Shown here in pieces: positions 1-5,253 of a DNA stretch of 5,253 nt; within the stretch, counting starts at the first letter, position 1; the number at the start of each line of letters is the position of its first letter. The position numbers and the translations under genes were made by a program. Source of the stretch: Acidobacteriaceae bacterium (GTDB lineage Bacteria > Acidobacteriota > Terriglobia > Terriglobales > Acidobacteriaceae); the NCBI GenBank assembly GCA_003167305.1, contig PMTP01000090.1, positions 9,011 to 14,263 of the forward strand, in the 5' to 3' direction. The notes under the pieces were generated by a model that saw only the letters and a list, made by a program, of their open reading frames with translations, was not told the DNA's origin and did not search any database.

Positions 1-969
<969 letters not shown>

Positions 970-978
970 GTCTGTTTC

Positions 979-984
979 ATTGTA
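979..984 (-). promoter_or_regulatory. Possible -10 element of aspS (weak)
   Basis: TACAAT on the minus strand matches the TATAAT consensus at 5 of 6 positions and ends 9 bases before the aspS ATG. Only a poor -35 candidate lies 16-18 bases upstream. If used, transcription would start about 3 bases before the ATG, giving a nearly leaderless mRNA. That would agree with the missing Shine-Dalgarno, but a 6-base match in a non-GC-rich stretch can arise by chance. Confidence 0.2.
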
Positions 985-1055
985 ATGGAATGAATCTACG
1001 GAAGTAAGTTCTTTCCTATCCTGAACCCGATCCAGCCAGATAAAAATGGTGGTCG

Positions 1056-1070
1056 GGCCGGCCGCCGGCC
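1056..1070. repeat. GC-rich perfect palindrome in the aspS / secreted-protein intergenic region
   Basis: GGCCGGC, one central C, then GCCGGCC: seven bases each side pair perfectly. It is followed at 1073-1085 by a second short inverted repeat (TTGGA, 3-base loop, TCCAA). The pair sits near the middle of the 220-bp divergent spacer, so it could be a regulator site or a transcript hairpin ahead of aspS. No run of T follows the strong stem on either strand, so I do not call it a terminator. Function unknown. Confidence 0.45.
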
Positions 1071-1142
1071 AGTTGGATTGTCCAATGTTTTAATATCGAA
1101 ATCGGTGTATTGATGTATAGCCGATCCTCGGCAAAAACTTAT

Positions 1143-1171
1143 TTGACACATCTGCGTCGTCTGTCGACAAT
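1143..1171 (+). promoter_or_regulatory. Candidate sigma70-type promoter for the secreted-protein gene
   Basis: A perfect -35 TTGACA (1143-1148), a 17-base spacer and GACAAT (1166-1171, 4 of 6 matches to TATAAT) lie directly upstream of the plus-strand gene at 1190. Predicted initiation falls near 1178, giving a very short leader that begins about at the Shine-Dalgarno. The 8-base palindrome TGTCGACA (1162-1169) overlaps the -10, and a 5-bp inverted repeat (GCCGA-TCC-TCGGC, 1120-1132) lies 10 bases upstream of the -35; either could be an operator. The promoter is judged from consensus match and position only. Confidence 0.55.
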
Positions 1172-1177
1172 GAACCC

Positions 1178-1184
1178 AAGGAGG
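1178..1184 (+). promoter_or_regulatory. Strong ribosome binding site fixing the start at 1190
   Basis: AAGGAGG is complementary to the 3' end of 16S rRNA and ends 5 bases before the ATG at 1190. It selects this start over any internal one and leaves an N-terminal signal peptide intact. Confidence 0.85.
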
Positions 1185-1189
1185 TCCGC

Positions 1190-1750
1190 ATGAACACACT
1201 CATTCGCGTAATCGTGCTCTTCGCACTGGCTCTTTCCCCAGCCGGCCTGCTGGCGCAGATGCCCCCGCCGCAGTCCGAGGCTGCCAAACAAAAGGAGATG
1301 AAACACATCCCCGCGCCCGACTCACCCGAGTGGAGGCAGCTTCGCTCTCTCGTTGGGCAATGGCAGGGCACCGTGGCAGAGGATGGCAAGAAATCCGCCA
1401 CCACGCTAGAAATTCGCATGACCGGCGACAGCTCGGCGATCATGCATCTGCTCGACAAGGACACCACACACGAGATGGTGACGATGATTCACCCGGACGG
1501 AACGACCCTGCTGGCCACGCACTACTGCTCGGCGCACAACCAGCCCCGTATGCGGCTGGTCGCTGCTCCCGGCCCCAACCAGATTGCCTTCCGTTTCAAG
1601 GATGGAAGCAACATCGGCCCCGGAGACGGCCACATGGTGGGCCTGATCTTCACCTTTATCGACGCCGACCACCACGACGAGACCTGGATCTACGAGAACA
1701 ACGGCCACGAACTGCCGCCCACGGTCTTTCACTATATGCGGAAAGGTTAA
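1190..1750 (+). CDS. Secreted lipocalin-like protein of unknown function
   Basis: A 186-residue protein. Residues 1-22 form a classical Sec signal peptide: a short positive N-terminus (MNTLIR), a hydrophobic core and a likely cleavage after LLA at Ala22. A Pro/Gln/Lys-rich linker (24-45) follows, then LRSLVGQWQGTV (51-62), which resembles the N-terminal GxW strand of lipocalin-like or DUF1579-like beta-barrels. The body alternates short hydrophobic strands, as expected for a small barrel, with a distinctive THYC (110-113) followed by NQPRM (117-121). Cys113 is the only cysteine, so no internal disulfide is possible. The C-terminus FHYMRKG fits a last beta strand. I recognise a similar pattern from hypothetical proteins of Acidobacteriota and relatives but cannot name a characterised homologue, ligand or reaction. 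It is the only plus-strand gene here, has its own promoter and strong ribosome binding site, and its stop overlaps that of hisS. It is a real gene by coding signature; its function is unknown. Confidence 0.85.
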   Translation: MNTLIRVIVLFALALSPAGLLAQMPPPQSEAAKQKEMKHIPAPDSPEWRQLRSLVGQWQGTVAEDGKKSATTLEIRMTGDSSAIMHLLDKDTTHEMVTMIHPDGTTLLATHYCSAHNQPRMRLVAAPGPNQIAFRFKDGSNIGPGDGHMVGLIFTFIDADHHDETWIYENNGHELPPTVFHYMRKG

Positions 1751-3045
1751 TTCGCAGGCTCGGCAAGAAAAACCGCCAGTTCCCCGCGAGGAACCTTGCT
1801 CTGTATGCCTGTGGAGAAGTTCTTCACTGTCAGAATACCGGATTGAAGCTCGTCTTCGCCCAGAATCACAATCTGGCGAGCGGTCTTGTCCGCTGCCTCG
1901 AATGATTTTTTCAGCCGGAAGCTGCCCTCGCCCAGCTCGATCCACAGCCCCTGGTGGCGCAGTTCGCGAGCCAGAACCAGCGCCGCGGCGTTCATCCCCT
2001 CGCCCAGCGGCGCAATAAAAGCGTCGGCCACCTGCGGTGGGGCAGCCTTTTGGTCGAGTTGGGCAAGCAGTGTAAGAACCAGCCGGTCCTCGCCGATGGC
2101 AAAGCCGATCCCCGGCGCACGCGGGCCGCCCAGCATCTCGCTCAGCCCGTCGTAGCGTCCGCCGCCCAGCAGTGCGTTTTGCGCGCCCAAGCCACCATGC
2201 GTAAACTCGAAGGTCGTCCGCGTGTAGTAGTCCAGCCCGCGCACCAGCCGGTGATTGAGCGTGTACGGCACGCCCGCCGCATCCAGCGCCGCCGTCACCG
2301 CCGCAAAGTGTTTTTTCGACTCTTCATCCAGCGAATCGGCGATCACCGGCAGCCTCTCGATAATCGGCTGGTCGGCGGCAACCTTGCAGTCCAGCACCCT
2401 CAGCGGATTGGTCTCCGCCCGCCGCTGGCAGTCTGGACACATCTGCGAAACCACAGGAACCAGCGCAGCACGAAGCGCTTGATTGTAACGTTCGCGGTCC
2501 GCGGAGGAGCCCACAGAATTCAGCTCCAGCGTCCAGCCGGTGATGCCCAGCTCATCCAGCAGAGTGGCCAGCATCTCCAGCACTTCCGCATCCCGCAGCG
2601 GCGATTCGCTCCCCGCCGACGGCGGTCCAATCACCTCCGCGCCGATCTGCGAGAACTGCCGGTAGCGCCCCTTCTGCGGCCGCTCCCGCCGGAACTGCGG
2701 CCCAATGTAGTAAAGCTTTTGCAGCAGCCCGCTCTCGCCCAGCCCATGCTCGATGTACGCCCGCACCACCCCGGCGGTATTCTCCGGCCGCAGCGTCAGC
2801 GATTGCGTCTTCTCCGACTGCGCCCGCGCCCGATCCTCCCAGGTGTACATCTCCTTGGAGACGATGTCGGTCTCCTCGCCCACCCCGCGGGCAAAGAGGC
2901 CGGTATCCTCGAAGACCGGGGTGCGTATCTCGCCGAAGTTGTAGCGCGCAAAAACGTCTCGCGCCGTAGCCTCAATTCGGTTCCAAAGCGCGGTCTCCGG
3001 CGGCAGCAAATCCCGCGTCCCGCGAACAGCTTTCAGTGTGCTCAT
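1747..3045 (-). CDS. hisS: Histidyl-tRNA synthetase
   Basis: Class II synthetase that activates histidine with ATP and charges tRNA-His; a cytoplasmic dimer. It has 432 residues, normal for bacterial HisRS. Visible signatures are the N-terminal VRGTRDLLP (7-15), TLRPENTAGVVRAY (84-97), motif 2 with QFRRERPQKGRYRQF (117-131), the HisRS-specific LVRGLDYYTRTTFEF (267-281), motif 3 with LLGGGRYDGL (292-301) and GIGFAIGEDRL (312-322). A C-terminal alpha/beta anticodon-binding domain follows from about 340 to the end. The segment MCPDCQRRAETNPLRVLDCK (202-221) with three cysteines is common in bacterial HisRS, not unusual. The ATG at 3045 starts exactly at the conserved N-terminus; the ribosome binding site is weak (AAGAG, spacing about 3). 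A separate promoter probably lies in the 70 bases after the terminator-like hairpin at 3117-3138, but only a poor candidate (TTGCCC at 3090-3085) is visible. The stop codon overlaps that of the convergent gene. Confidence 0.98.
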   Translation of the reverse strand: MSTLKAVRGTRDLLPPETALWNRIEATARDVFARYNFGEIRTPVFEDTGLFARGVGEETDIVSKEMYTWEDRARAQSEKTQSLTLRPENTAGVVRAYIEHGLGESGLLQKLYYIGPQFRRERPQKGRYRQFSQIGAEVIGPPSAGSESPLRDAEVLEMLATLLDELGITGWTLELNSVGSSADRERYNQALRAALVPVVSQMCPDCQRRAETNPLRVLDCKVAADQPIIERLPVIADSLDEESKKHFAAVTAALDAAGVPYTLNHRLVRGLDYYTRTTFEFTHGGLGAQNALLGGGRYDGLSEMLGGPRAPGIGFAIGEDRLVLTLLAQLDQKAAPPQVADAFIAPLGEGMNAAALVLARELRHQGLWIELGEGSFRLKKSFEAADKTARQIVILGEDELQSGILTVKNFSTGIQSKVPRGELAVFLAEPAN

Positions 3046-3116
3046 AGCTCTTTTAGTCTAAATGTTCTTTGGTGGGGTGGATTTGGGCAAGGCCCGGATG
3101 GCTCTGGGCAGAAGAG

Positions 3117-3138
3117 AAAAAAGCCGCGGAGGCTCCGC
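3117..3138 (-). terminator. Rho-independent terminator candidate between tRNA-Leu and hisS
   Basis: On the minus strand the sequence reads GCGGA, loop GCC, TCCGC (5 bp; the perfect palindrome extends to 6 bases each side), then GGC and six T. The arrangement is right for intrinsic termination although the stem is short and three bases separate it from the U run. It would end a transcript coming from tRNA-Leu, or from an unrecognised RNA in the gap, about 70 bases before hisS. Confidence 0.5.
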
Positions 3139-3360
3139 TTTGAGCGCCAAGCCTGGCCACTTTTACGCCAAACTATCTCTACTTCGGAGTGAAGGCTTTC
3201 TTGCGTATTCCGTACTGCTTTTGACGCGGTTTGGCACGATGTCCGAAGCGCCTGCGGCGCAAACTTCCATCGAGATTCAGCCGGTAAATGAACGAAAGCC
3301 CGAAGGCTGCCCGTAGTTGCCGCAGGCCGTACATCGTACCTCCGGCGAATGTGTCGGGGA

Positions 3361-3403
3361 AAATGGGACCAGGCAGAGAAGGAACGCCGTCTGGTAACCA
3401 TTT
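3361..3403. repeat. Interrupted 11-bp inverted repeat downstream of tRNA-Leu
   Basis: AAATGG (3361-3366) pairs with CCATTT (3398-3403), and ACCAG (3368-3372) with CTGGT (3391-3395), around an 18-base loop with a small 1-by-2 internal bulge. It lies 45 bases beyond the tRNA CCA end. On the minus strand the stem ends in TTTT then CCCC; on the plus strand a T-rich stretch (3401-3417) follows. Either way it could act as a weak terminator or a processing or stability hairpin. It is supported only by base pairing. Confidence 0.4.
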
Positions 3404-3447
3404 ATTTTGTTGTATTTGGATGAGACGAAGGAATTTATGAGAATCTA

Positions 3448-3534
3448 TGGTGCCGAAGAAGGGACTCGAACCCCCACACCCTTGCGAGTACGTGGACCTG
3501 AACCACGCGCGTCTGCCAATTCCGCCACTTCGGC
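3448..3534 (-). tRNA. tRNA-Leu (anticodon CAG), CCA encoded
   Basis: Read on the minus strand this is a full class II tRNA of 87 bases. The 7-bp acceptor stem is GCCGAAG with CTTCGGC and discriminator A, and CCA (3450-3448) is encoded. The D arm reads GCGGAATTGGCAGACGC. The anticodon stem CGTGG/CCACG encloses the loop TTCAGGT, so the anticodon is CAG (3500-3498), reading the leucine codon CUG. The long variable arm has an ACTC/GGGT stem with a GCAA loop, as expected for leucine. The T arm carries TTCGAGT with a stem containing two G-U pairs. CUG is a frequent leucine codon in such GC-rich genomes. The tRNA stands alone between osmC and hisS on the same strand. Confidence 0.97.
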
Positions 3535-3545
3535 ACAGTATGCAA

Positions 3546-3564
3546 GTTCAGCATTTCGCTGAAC
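3546..3564 (-). repeat. Perfect 7-bp hairpin in the leader of the tRNA-Leu precursor
   Basis: GTTCAGC, loop GAAAT, GCTGAAC on the minus strand: seven perfect pairs and a 5-base loop, starting 11 bases upstream of the mature 5' end of tRNA-Leu. It falls between the predicted transcription start (near 3572) and the tRNA, so it should fold in the precursor that RNase P trims. No T run follows, so it is not a terminator. Confidence 0.55.
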
Positions 3565-3578
3565 AAGCAGCAGTTCTG

Positions 3579-3607
3579 AGTCTCGCAAATGCGGCTCCCG
3601 GTGTCAA
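3579..3607 (-). promoter_or_regulatory. Candidate promoter of tRNA-Leu
   Basis: A perfect TTGACA (3607-3602 on the minus strand), 17-base spacer and GAGACT (3584-3579, 3 of 6 consensus matches) place a start near 3572, about 38 bases before the mature tRNA. It lies just downstream of the osmC terminator, which supports separate transcription. The -10 is weak, so confidence is moderate. Confidence 0.45.
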
Positions 3608-3630
3608 ATTTCGGCGCGCGAAAACGGGCC

Positions 3631-3657
3631 GAGAAAGCCGGAGCTTTTGGCCCCGGC
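3631..3657 (-). terminator. Rho-independent terminator of osmC
   Basis: On the minus strand, starting 19 bases after the osmC stop, GCCGGGGC (3657-3650) pairs with GCTCCGGC (3644-3637) over 8 bp with one G-U pair and a CAAAA loop. It is followed directly by TTTCTC. Stem strength, position and adjoining T-rich tail fit an intrinsic terminator. Confidence 0.7.
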
Positions 3658-3676
3658 CACGGCGTTAGAATCCTGC

Positions 3677-4108
3677 TTACACCAGCTTGGCGTCCAACAG
3701 GATCTCCGTGTTGTTGGCGAAGAGCTTGGAGATGGGGCAGCCGCCCTTGGCGTCGGCGGCGGCCTTGGCAAAAACCTCCTCAGAGGCGCCGGGAACGCTG
3801 GCCGTGGTGGTCAGCGCGATCTTGGTTATAGCGAAGCCGCCCTCGACCTTGCCCAGCGTGACCGCCGCGCTGGTTTCTATCTTCTCCGGAGTGTAGCCCG
3901 CCGCGCCCAACTGCGCGCCCAGCGCCATCGAGAAGCAACTAGCGTGCGCCGCCGCAATCAGCTCTTCAGGCGTGGTGCCCGAGTCGGCACCCTCAAAACG
4001 TGTGGCGAATGAGTACTTCGCGTTGCTCAGCAAGCCCGTCGCCGTCGAGATCGTGCCTTTGCCTTCCTTCAGTGAACCTGTCCAAACTGCGCTTGCCTTG
4101 CTTGCCAT
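3677..4108 (-). CDS. osmC: OsmC-type peroxiredoxin (organic hydroperoxide reductase family)
   Basis: Cytoplasmic thiol peroxidase that reduces organic hydroperoxides using two cysteines; the functional unit is an intertwined dimer. At 143 residues it has the same length as E. coli OsmC and the two align along their length. Key residues are visible: Arg37 in ATRFEG, Glu48/Glu49 in TTPEELIAAAHASCF, peroxidatic Cys58 and resolving Cys124 in KGGCPISKLF. GKGTIST (16-22), KVEGGFAITKIAL (87-99) and the terminal EILLDAKL are typical of the OsmC subgroup rather than Ohr. The start is fixed by a strong ribosome binding site. It lies 230 bases after mutY on the same strand and has its own terminator. 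The reducing partner cannot be read from sequence. A shared oxidative-damage theme with mutY may be coincidence. No regulator gene such as ohrR is present in the window. Confidence 0.95.
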   Translation of the reverse strand: MASKASAVWTGSLKEGKGTISTATGLLSNAKYSFATRFEGADSGTTPEELIAAAHASCFSMALGAQLGAAGYTPEKIETSAAVTLGKVEGGFAITKIALTTTASVPGASEEVFAKAAADAKGGCPISKLFANNTEILLDAKLV

Positions 4109-4112
4109 TGTG

Positions 4113-4119
4113 CCTCCTC
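4113..4119 (-). promoter_or_regulatory. Strong ribosome binding site of osmC
   Basis: GAGGAGG on the minus strand lies 4 bases before the ATG at 4108, preceded by a C-run and several CAATC/AATC direct repeats (4120-4147). It predicts efficient translation, suiting an abundant stress protein. Confidence 0.8.
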
Positions 4120-4238
4120 GGGGGTTGATTGATTTTGATTGGGATTGAGTTGCCGGATGCGCCGCTGCCGGGGAAGCCCCATCCGCGGCTGCAAAATGCA
4201 GGACGCCCGTTTGATGCGTCGCAAGCCTGTCAGGATGC

Positions 4239-4325
4239 GTGGTCTTCCACCCTTTTCGCGATCAAGCTGCGAAAAGGATGGGGCACCCAGTCTTCCAGGG
4301 TGCGAGAGAAAGTGCGTAGGCGCAC
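4239..4325. repeat. Cluster of hairpins resembling a dispersed intergenic (REP-like) repeat
   Basis: Three adjacent stem-loops fill the space after mutY. The largest pairs 4247-4259 with 4269-4281 (CCTTTTCGC/GCGAAAAGG core, 12 of 13 positions paired, 9-base loop). Next is a perfect 6-bp GCACCC/GGGTGC (4283-4288 with 4298-4303). The third is GTGCG-TAGG-CGCAC (4312-4325). A small GTGG-TCTT-CCAC hairpin (4239-4250) competes with the first. The word TCTTCCA occurs twice (4243-4249 and 4291-4297). None is followed by a T run. From memory, hairpins of the type CCACCCTTTTCGC...GGATGGGGCACCC recur between genes in Acidobacteriota; this was not searched. It may act in mRNA 3'-end protection for mutY. 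Confidence 0.5.
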
Positions 4326-4338
4326 CTCAATTGGAGCG

Positions 4339-5253
4339 TCAGAATTCCTCGTCGTCCTGCTTGGCCATGGCATCCAGCGGCGCGGCGACCAGCAGATGCG
4401 CGCGGGTGAGCACCTTGCGGGCCAGGCCGGTCAGCGCCATTCCGTCCGCATCCTGCAGCGAAACCCAGCGCCGCTCGCCGCCTGGAACAGTCAGCGCCTC
4501 TACGTCGTCTTCAAAGACTGTGCGTATACGCACATAGAAGTTCACCTGCATGATGGCGTGGCGCACGGTCATGCGCAGCGCCTCATCGGGGACGGCTGAC
4601 TCCCGCAGCGTGGGCAGCTCCCACAGCCCCGGCATCACGGTCAGCGAGGCCGGCCGCTGCTCCAGCAGCACCTCCCGATGCGCCAGCCCGCTGCGCACCG
4701 AGAGCGCATGAGCCACCTCGCGGCTCTGCATCCGCGGGCGCGGCGCGGTATCGTGCTCCCCCTGCGTCTTGCAATCGGCGGCCAGCGGGCAGACCAGGCA
4801 CTGCGGATTGCGCGGCACGCAGAGGGTCGCGCCCAGCTCCATCAGCGCCTGGTTGAAATCTCCGGGCCGGAGCGGGTCCACCAGCCTGGCGGCCAGCTCC
4901 TCGATTTTGCGCCGGAGAGCACTGCCGCCGCCCACGCGGCTGCCCGCCTTCCAGCCTTCCATCCGGCAGAGCACCCGCTCCACATTGCCGTCCACCACGG
5001 CCACCGGCTCGCCGTAAGCGATGCTAGCCACGGCCGCCGCGGTGTAGGCGCCGATGCCCGGCAGCAGGCGCAGCTCCTCCGCCGTCTGCGGCAGGTTGCC
5101 ATGATAGTGGTCGGCCACAAACTGGGCCGTCCTGTGCAGCATCCGCGCCCGGCGATAGTAGCCGAGACCGCTCCACGCGGCCAGCACATCCTGCTCTGTG
5201 GCCAGCGCCAGCGCGAGCAGCGTGGGAAAGCGCGCCATGAAGGCCTGGTAGCG
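4339..5253 (-). CDS. mutY: A/G-specific adenine glycosylase MutY, N-terminus off the window
   Basis: DNA repair glycosylase that removes adenine mispaired with 8-oxoguanine, part of the GO system. The frame is open to the right edge (RYQAF precedes the first internal Met at 5238), so that Met is not the start; 304 residues are visible. Numbering from the edge: WSGLGYYRRAR (27-37), the helix-hairpin-helix LPGIGAYTAAA (64-74) and catalytic Asp88 in VVDGNVERVL. The 4Fe-4S ligands Cys145, Cys152, Cys155 and Cys161 have exact C-x6-C-x2-C-x5-C spacing (CVPRNPQCLVCPLAADC). The catalytic Glu in the MLQQT region lies outside the window. From about 178 comes the Nudix-like C-terminal domain with MPGLWELP that reads 8-oxoG. 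There the usual FSH loop is replaced: HAIMQ follows VR where RHTFSH stands in E. coli. The gene is the upstream neighbour of osmC on the same strand. Identity is secure; completeness cannot be judged. Confidence 0.97.
   Translation of the reverse strand, partial: RYQAFMARFPTLLALALATEQDVLAAWSGLGYYRRARMLHRTAQFVADHYHGNLPQTAEELRLLPGIGAYTAAAVASIAYGEPVAVVDGNVERVLCRMEGWKAGSRVGGGSALRRKIEELAARLVDPLRPGDFNQALMELGATLCVPRNPQCLVCPLAADCKTQGEHDTAPRPRMQSREVAHALSVRSGLAHREVLLEQRPASLTVMPGLWELPTLRESAVPDEALRMTVRHAIMQVNFYVRIRTVFEDDVEALTVPGGERRWVSLQDADGMALTGLARKVLTRAHLLVAAPLDAMAKQDDEEF

Larger units (their letters stand above)
3046..3447. other. 402-bp gap without a credible gene, upstream of hisS
   Basis: No reading frame here has both a ribosome binding site and recognisable protein features. 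It holds a terminator-like hairpin for minus-strand transcription (3117-3138), a perfect 5-bp hairpin GCGCC-TGC-GGCGC (3248-3260), a GTAC-ATC-GTAC inverted repeat (3329-3339) and a longer interrupted inverted repeat (3361-3403). The stretch is less GC-rich than the genes, especially at 3396-3447. It probably carries the 3' end of the tRNA-Leu transcript and the hisS promoter. An unrecognised small RNA is possible, but I see no signature of 6S, SRP or tmRNA. Confidence 0.6.

Noticed and set aside
1330..1945. Frames of 179-191 codons overlapping the secreted-protein gene on both strands
   Set aside because: They are shadows in other frames. The 1190-1750 frame alone has a signal peptide, promoter and strong ribosome binding site.
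1954..3192. A 412-codon open frame on the plus strand, antisense to hisS
   Set aside because: It mirrors a GC-rich coding frame of hisS, has Arg/Gln/Leu-rich composition with no domain signature, and has no ribosome binding site. HisRS on the other strand is unmistakable.
3062..3316. An 84-codon plus-strand frame in the gap upstream of hisS
   Set aside because: No ribosome binding site, no recognisable domain, and a different composition from the real genes. It could only be rescued by conservation in relatives.
3042..3401. A 119-codon minus-strand frame whose stop overlaps the hisS start as ATGA, hinting at translational coupling
   Set aside because: No Shine-Dalgarno precedes its ATG, the composition is Arg/Ser/Pro-rich without recognisable features, and a terminator-like hairpin with six T lies inside it. 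The ATGA overlap is probably chance.
3447..3668. A 73-codon plus-strand frame starting MVPKKGLEPPHP
   Set aside because: It is the complement of the tRNA-Leu gene, a well-known type of false protein prediction.
4129..4599. Plus-strand frames of 132-156 codons across the osmC-mutY gap
   Set aside because: They run through the hairpin repeat and antisense to the end of mutY, with no ribosome binding site or domain features.
5236..5238. The internal Met of mutY as its start codon
   Set aside because: The frame continues upstream as RYQAF to the window edge, and the missing N-terminal part includes the conserved MLQQT region, so the true start is outside.

Overview
The window looks like ordinary chromosomal housekeeping DNA from a GC-rich bacterium. 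I lean towards Acidobacteriota (Terriglobia-like). The reasons are the style of the AspRS, HisRS and MutY sequences, the small secreted lipocalin-like protein with a THYC/NQPRM motif, and an intergenic hairpin repeat of a kind I associate with that group. This placement is inference from recall, not from a search. No phage, transposase, CRISPR or plasmid gene is visible, and I found no convincing new multi-gene system.

Layout, left to right. Positions 1-969 (minus) hold the N-terminal 323 residues of aspartyl-tRNA synthetase (aspS), whose C-terminal part lies off the left edge. Positions 970-1189 are a divergent intergenic region with several small palindromes and a good sigma70-type promoter pointing right. 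Positions 1190-1750 (plus) encode a secreted 186-residue protein of unknown function. It converges on hisS (histidyl-tRNA synthetase, 1747-3045, minus), and the two stop codons share the 4 bases TTAA. Positions 3046-3447 have no credible gene but contain a terminator-like hairpin and other inverted repeats. A tRNA-Leu(CAG) gene with encoded CCA follows at 3448-3534 (minus), preceded by a candidate promoter and a leader hairpin. Positions 3677-4108 (minus) are an OsmC-type peroxiredoxin with a strong ribosome binding site and its own terminator. Positions 4109-4338 are a gap with a cluster of hairpins resembling a dispersed repeat. Positions 4339-5253 (minus) are the adenine glycosylase mutY, with its N-terminus cut by the right edge.

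Functionally, aspS, hisS and tRNA-Leu serve translation, while osmC (organic hydroperoxide removal) and mutY (A:8-oxoG mispair repair) both deal with oxidative damage. All are on the minus strand except the secreted-protein gene, which sits in opposite orientation between hisS and aspS, two genes that are adjacent in many bacteria. Internal terminators and promoters suggest several separate transcripts rather than one operon.

The points most worth a second look are a His in the AspRS anticodon-binding domain typical of non-discriminating enzymes, an altered FSH loop in MutY, the hairpin cluster between osmC and mutY, and the unexplained 400-bp gap upstream of hisS.
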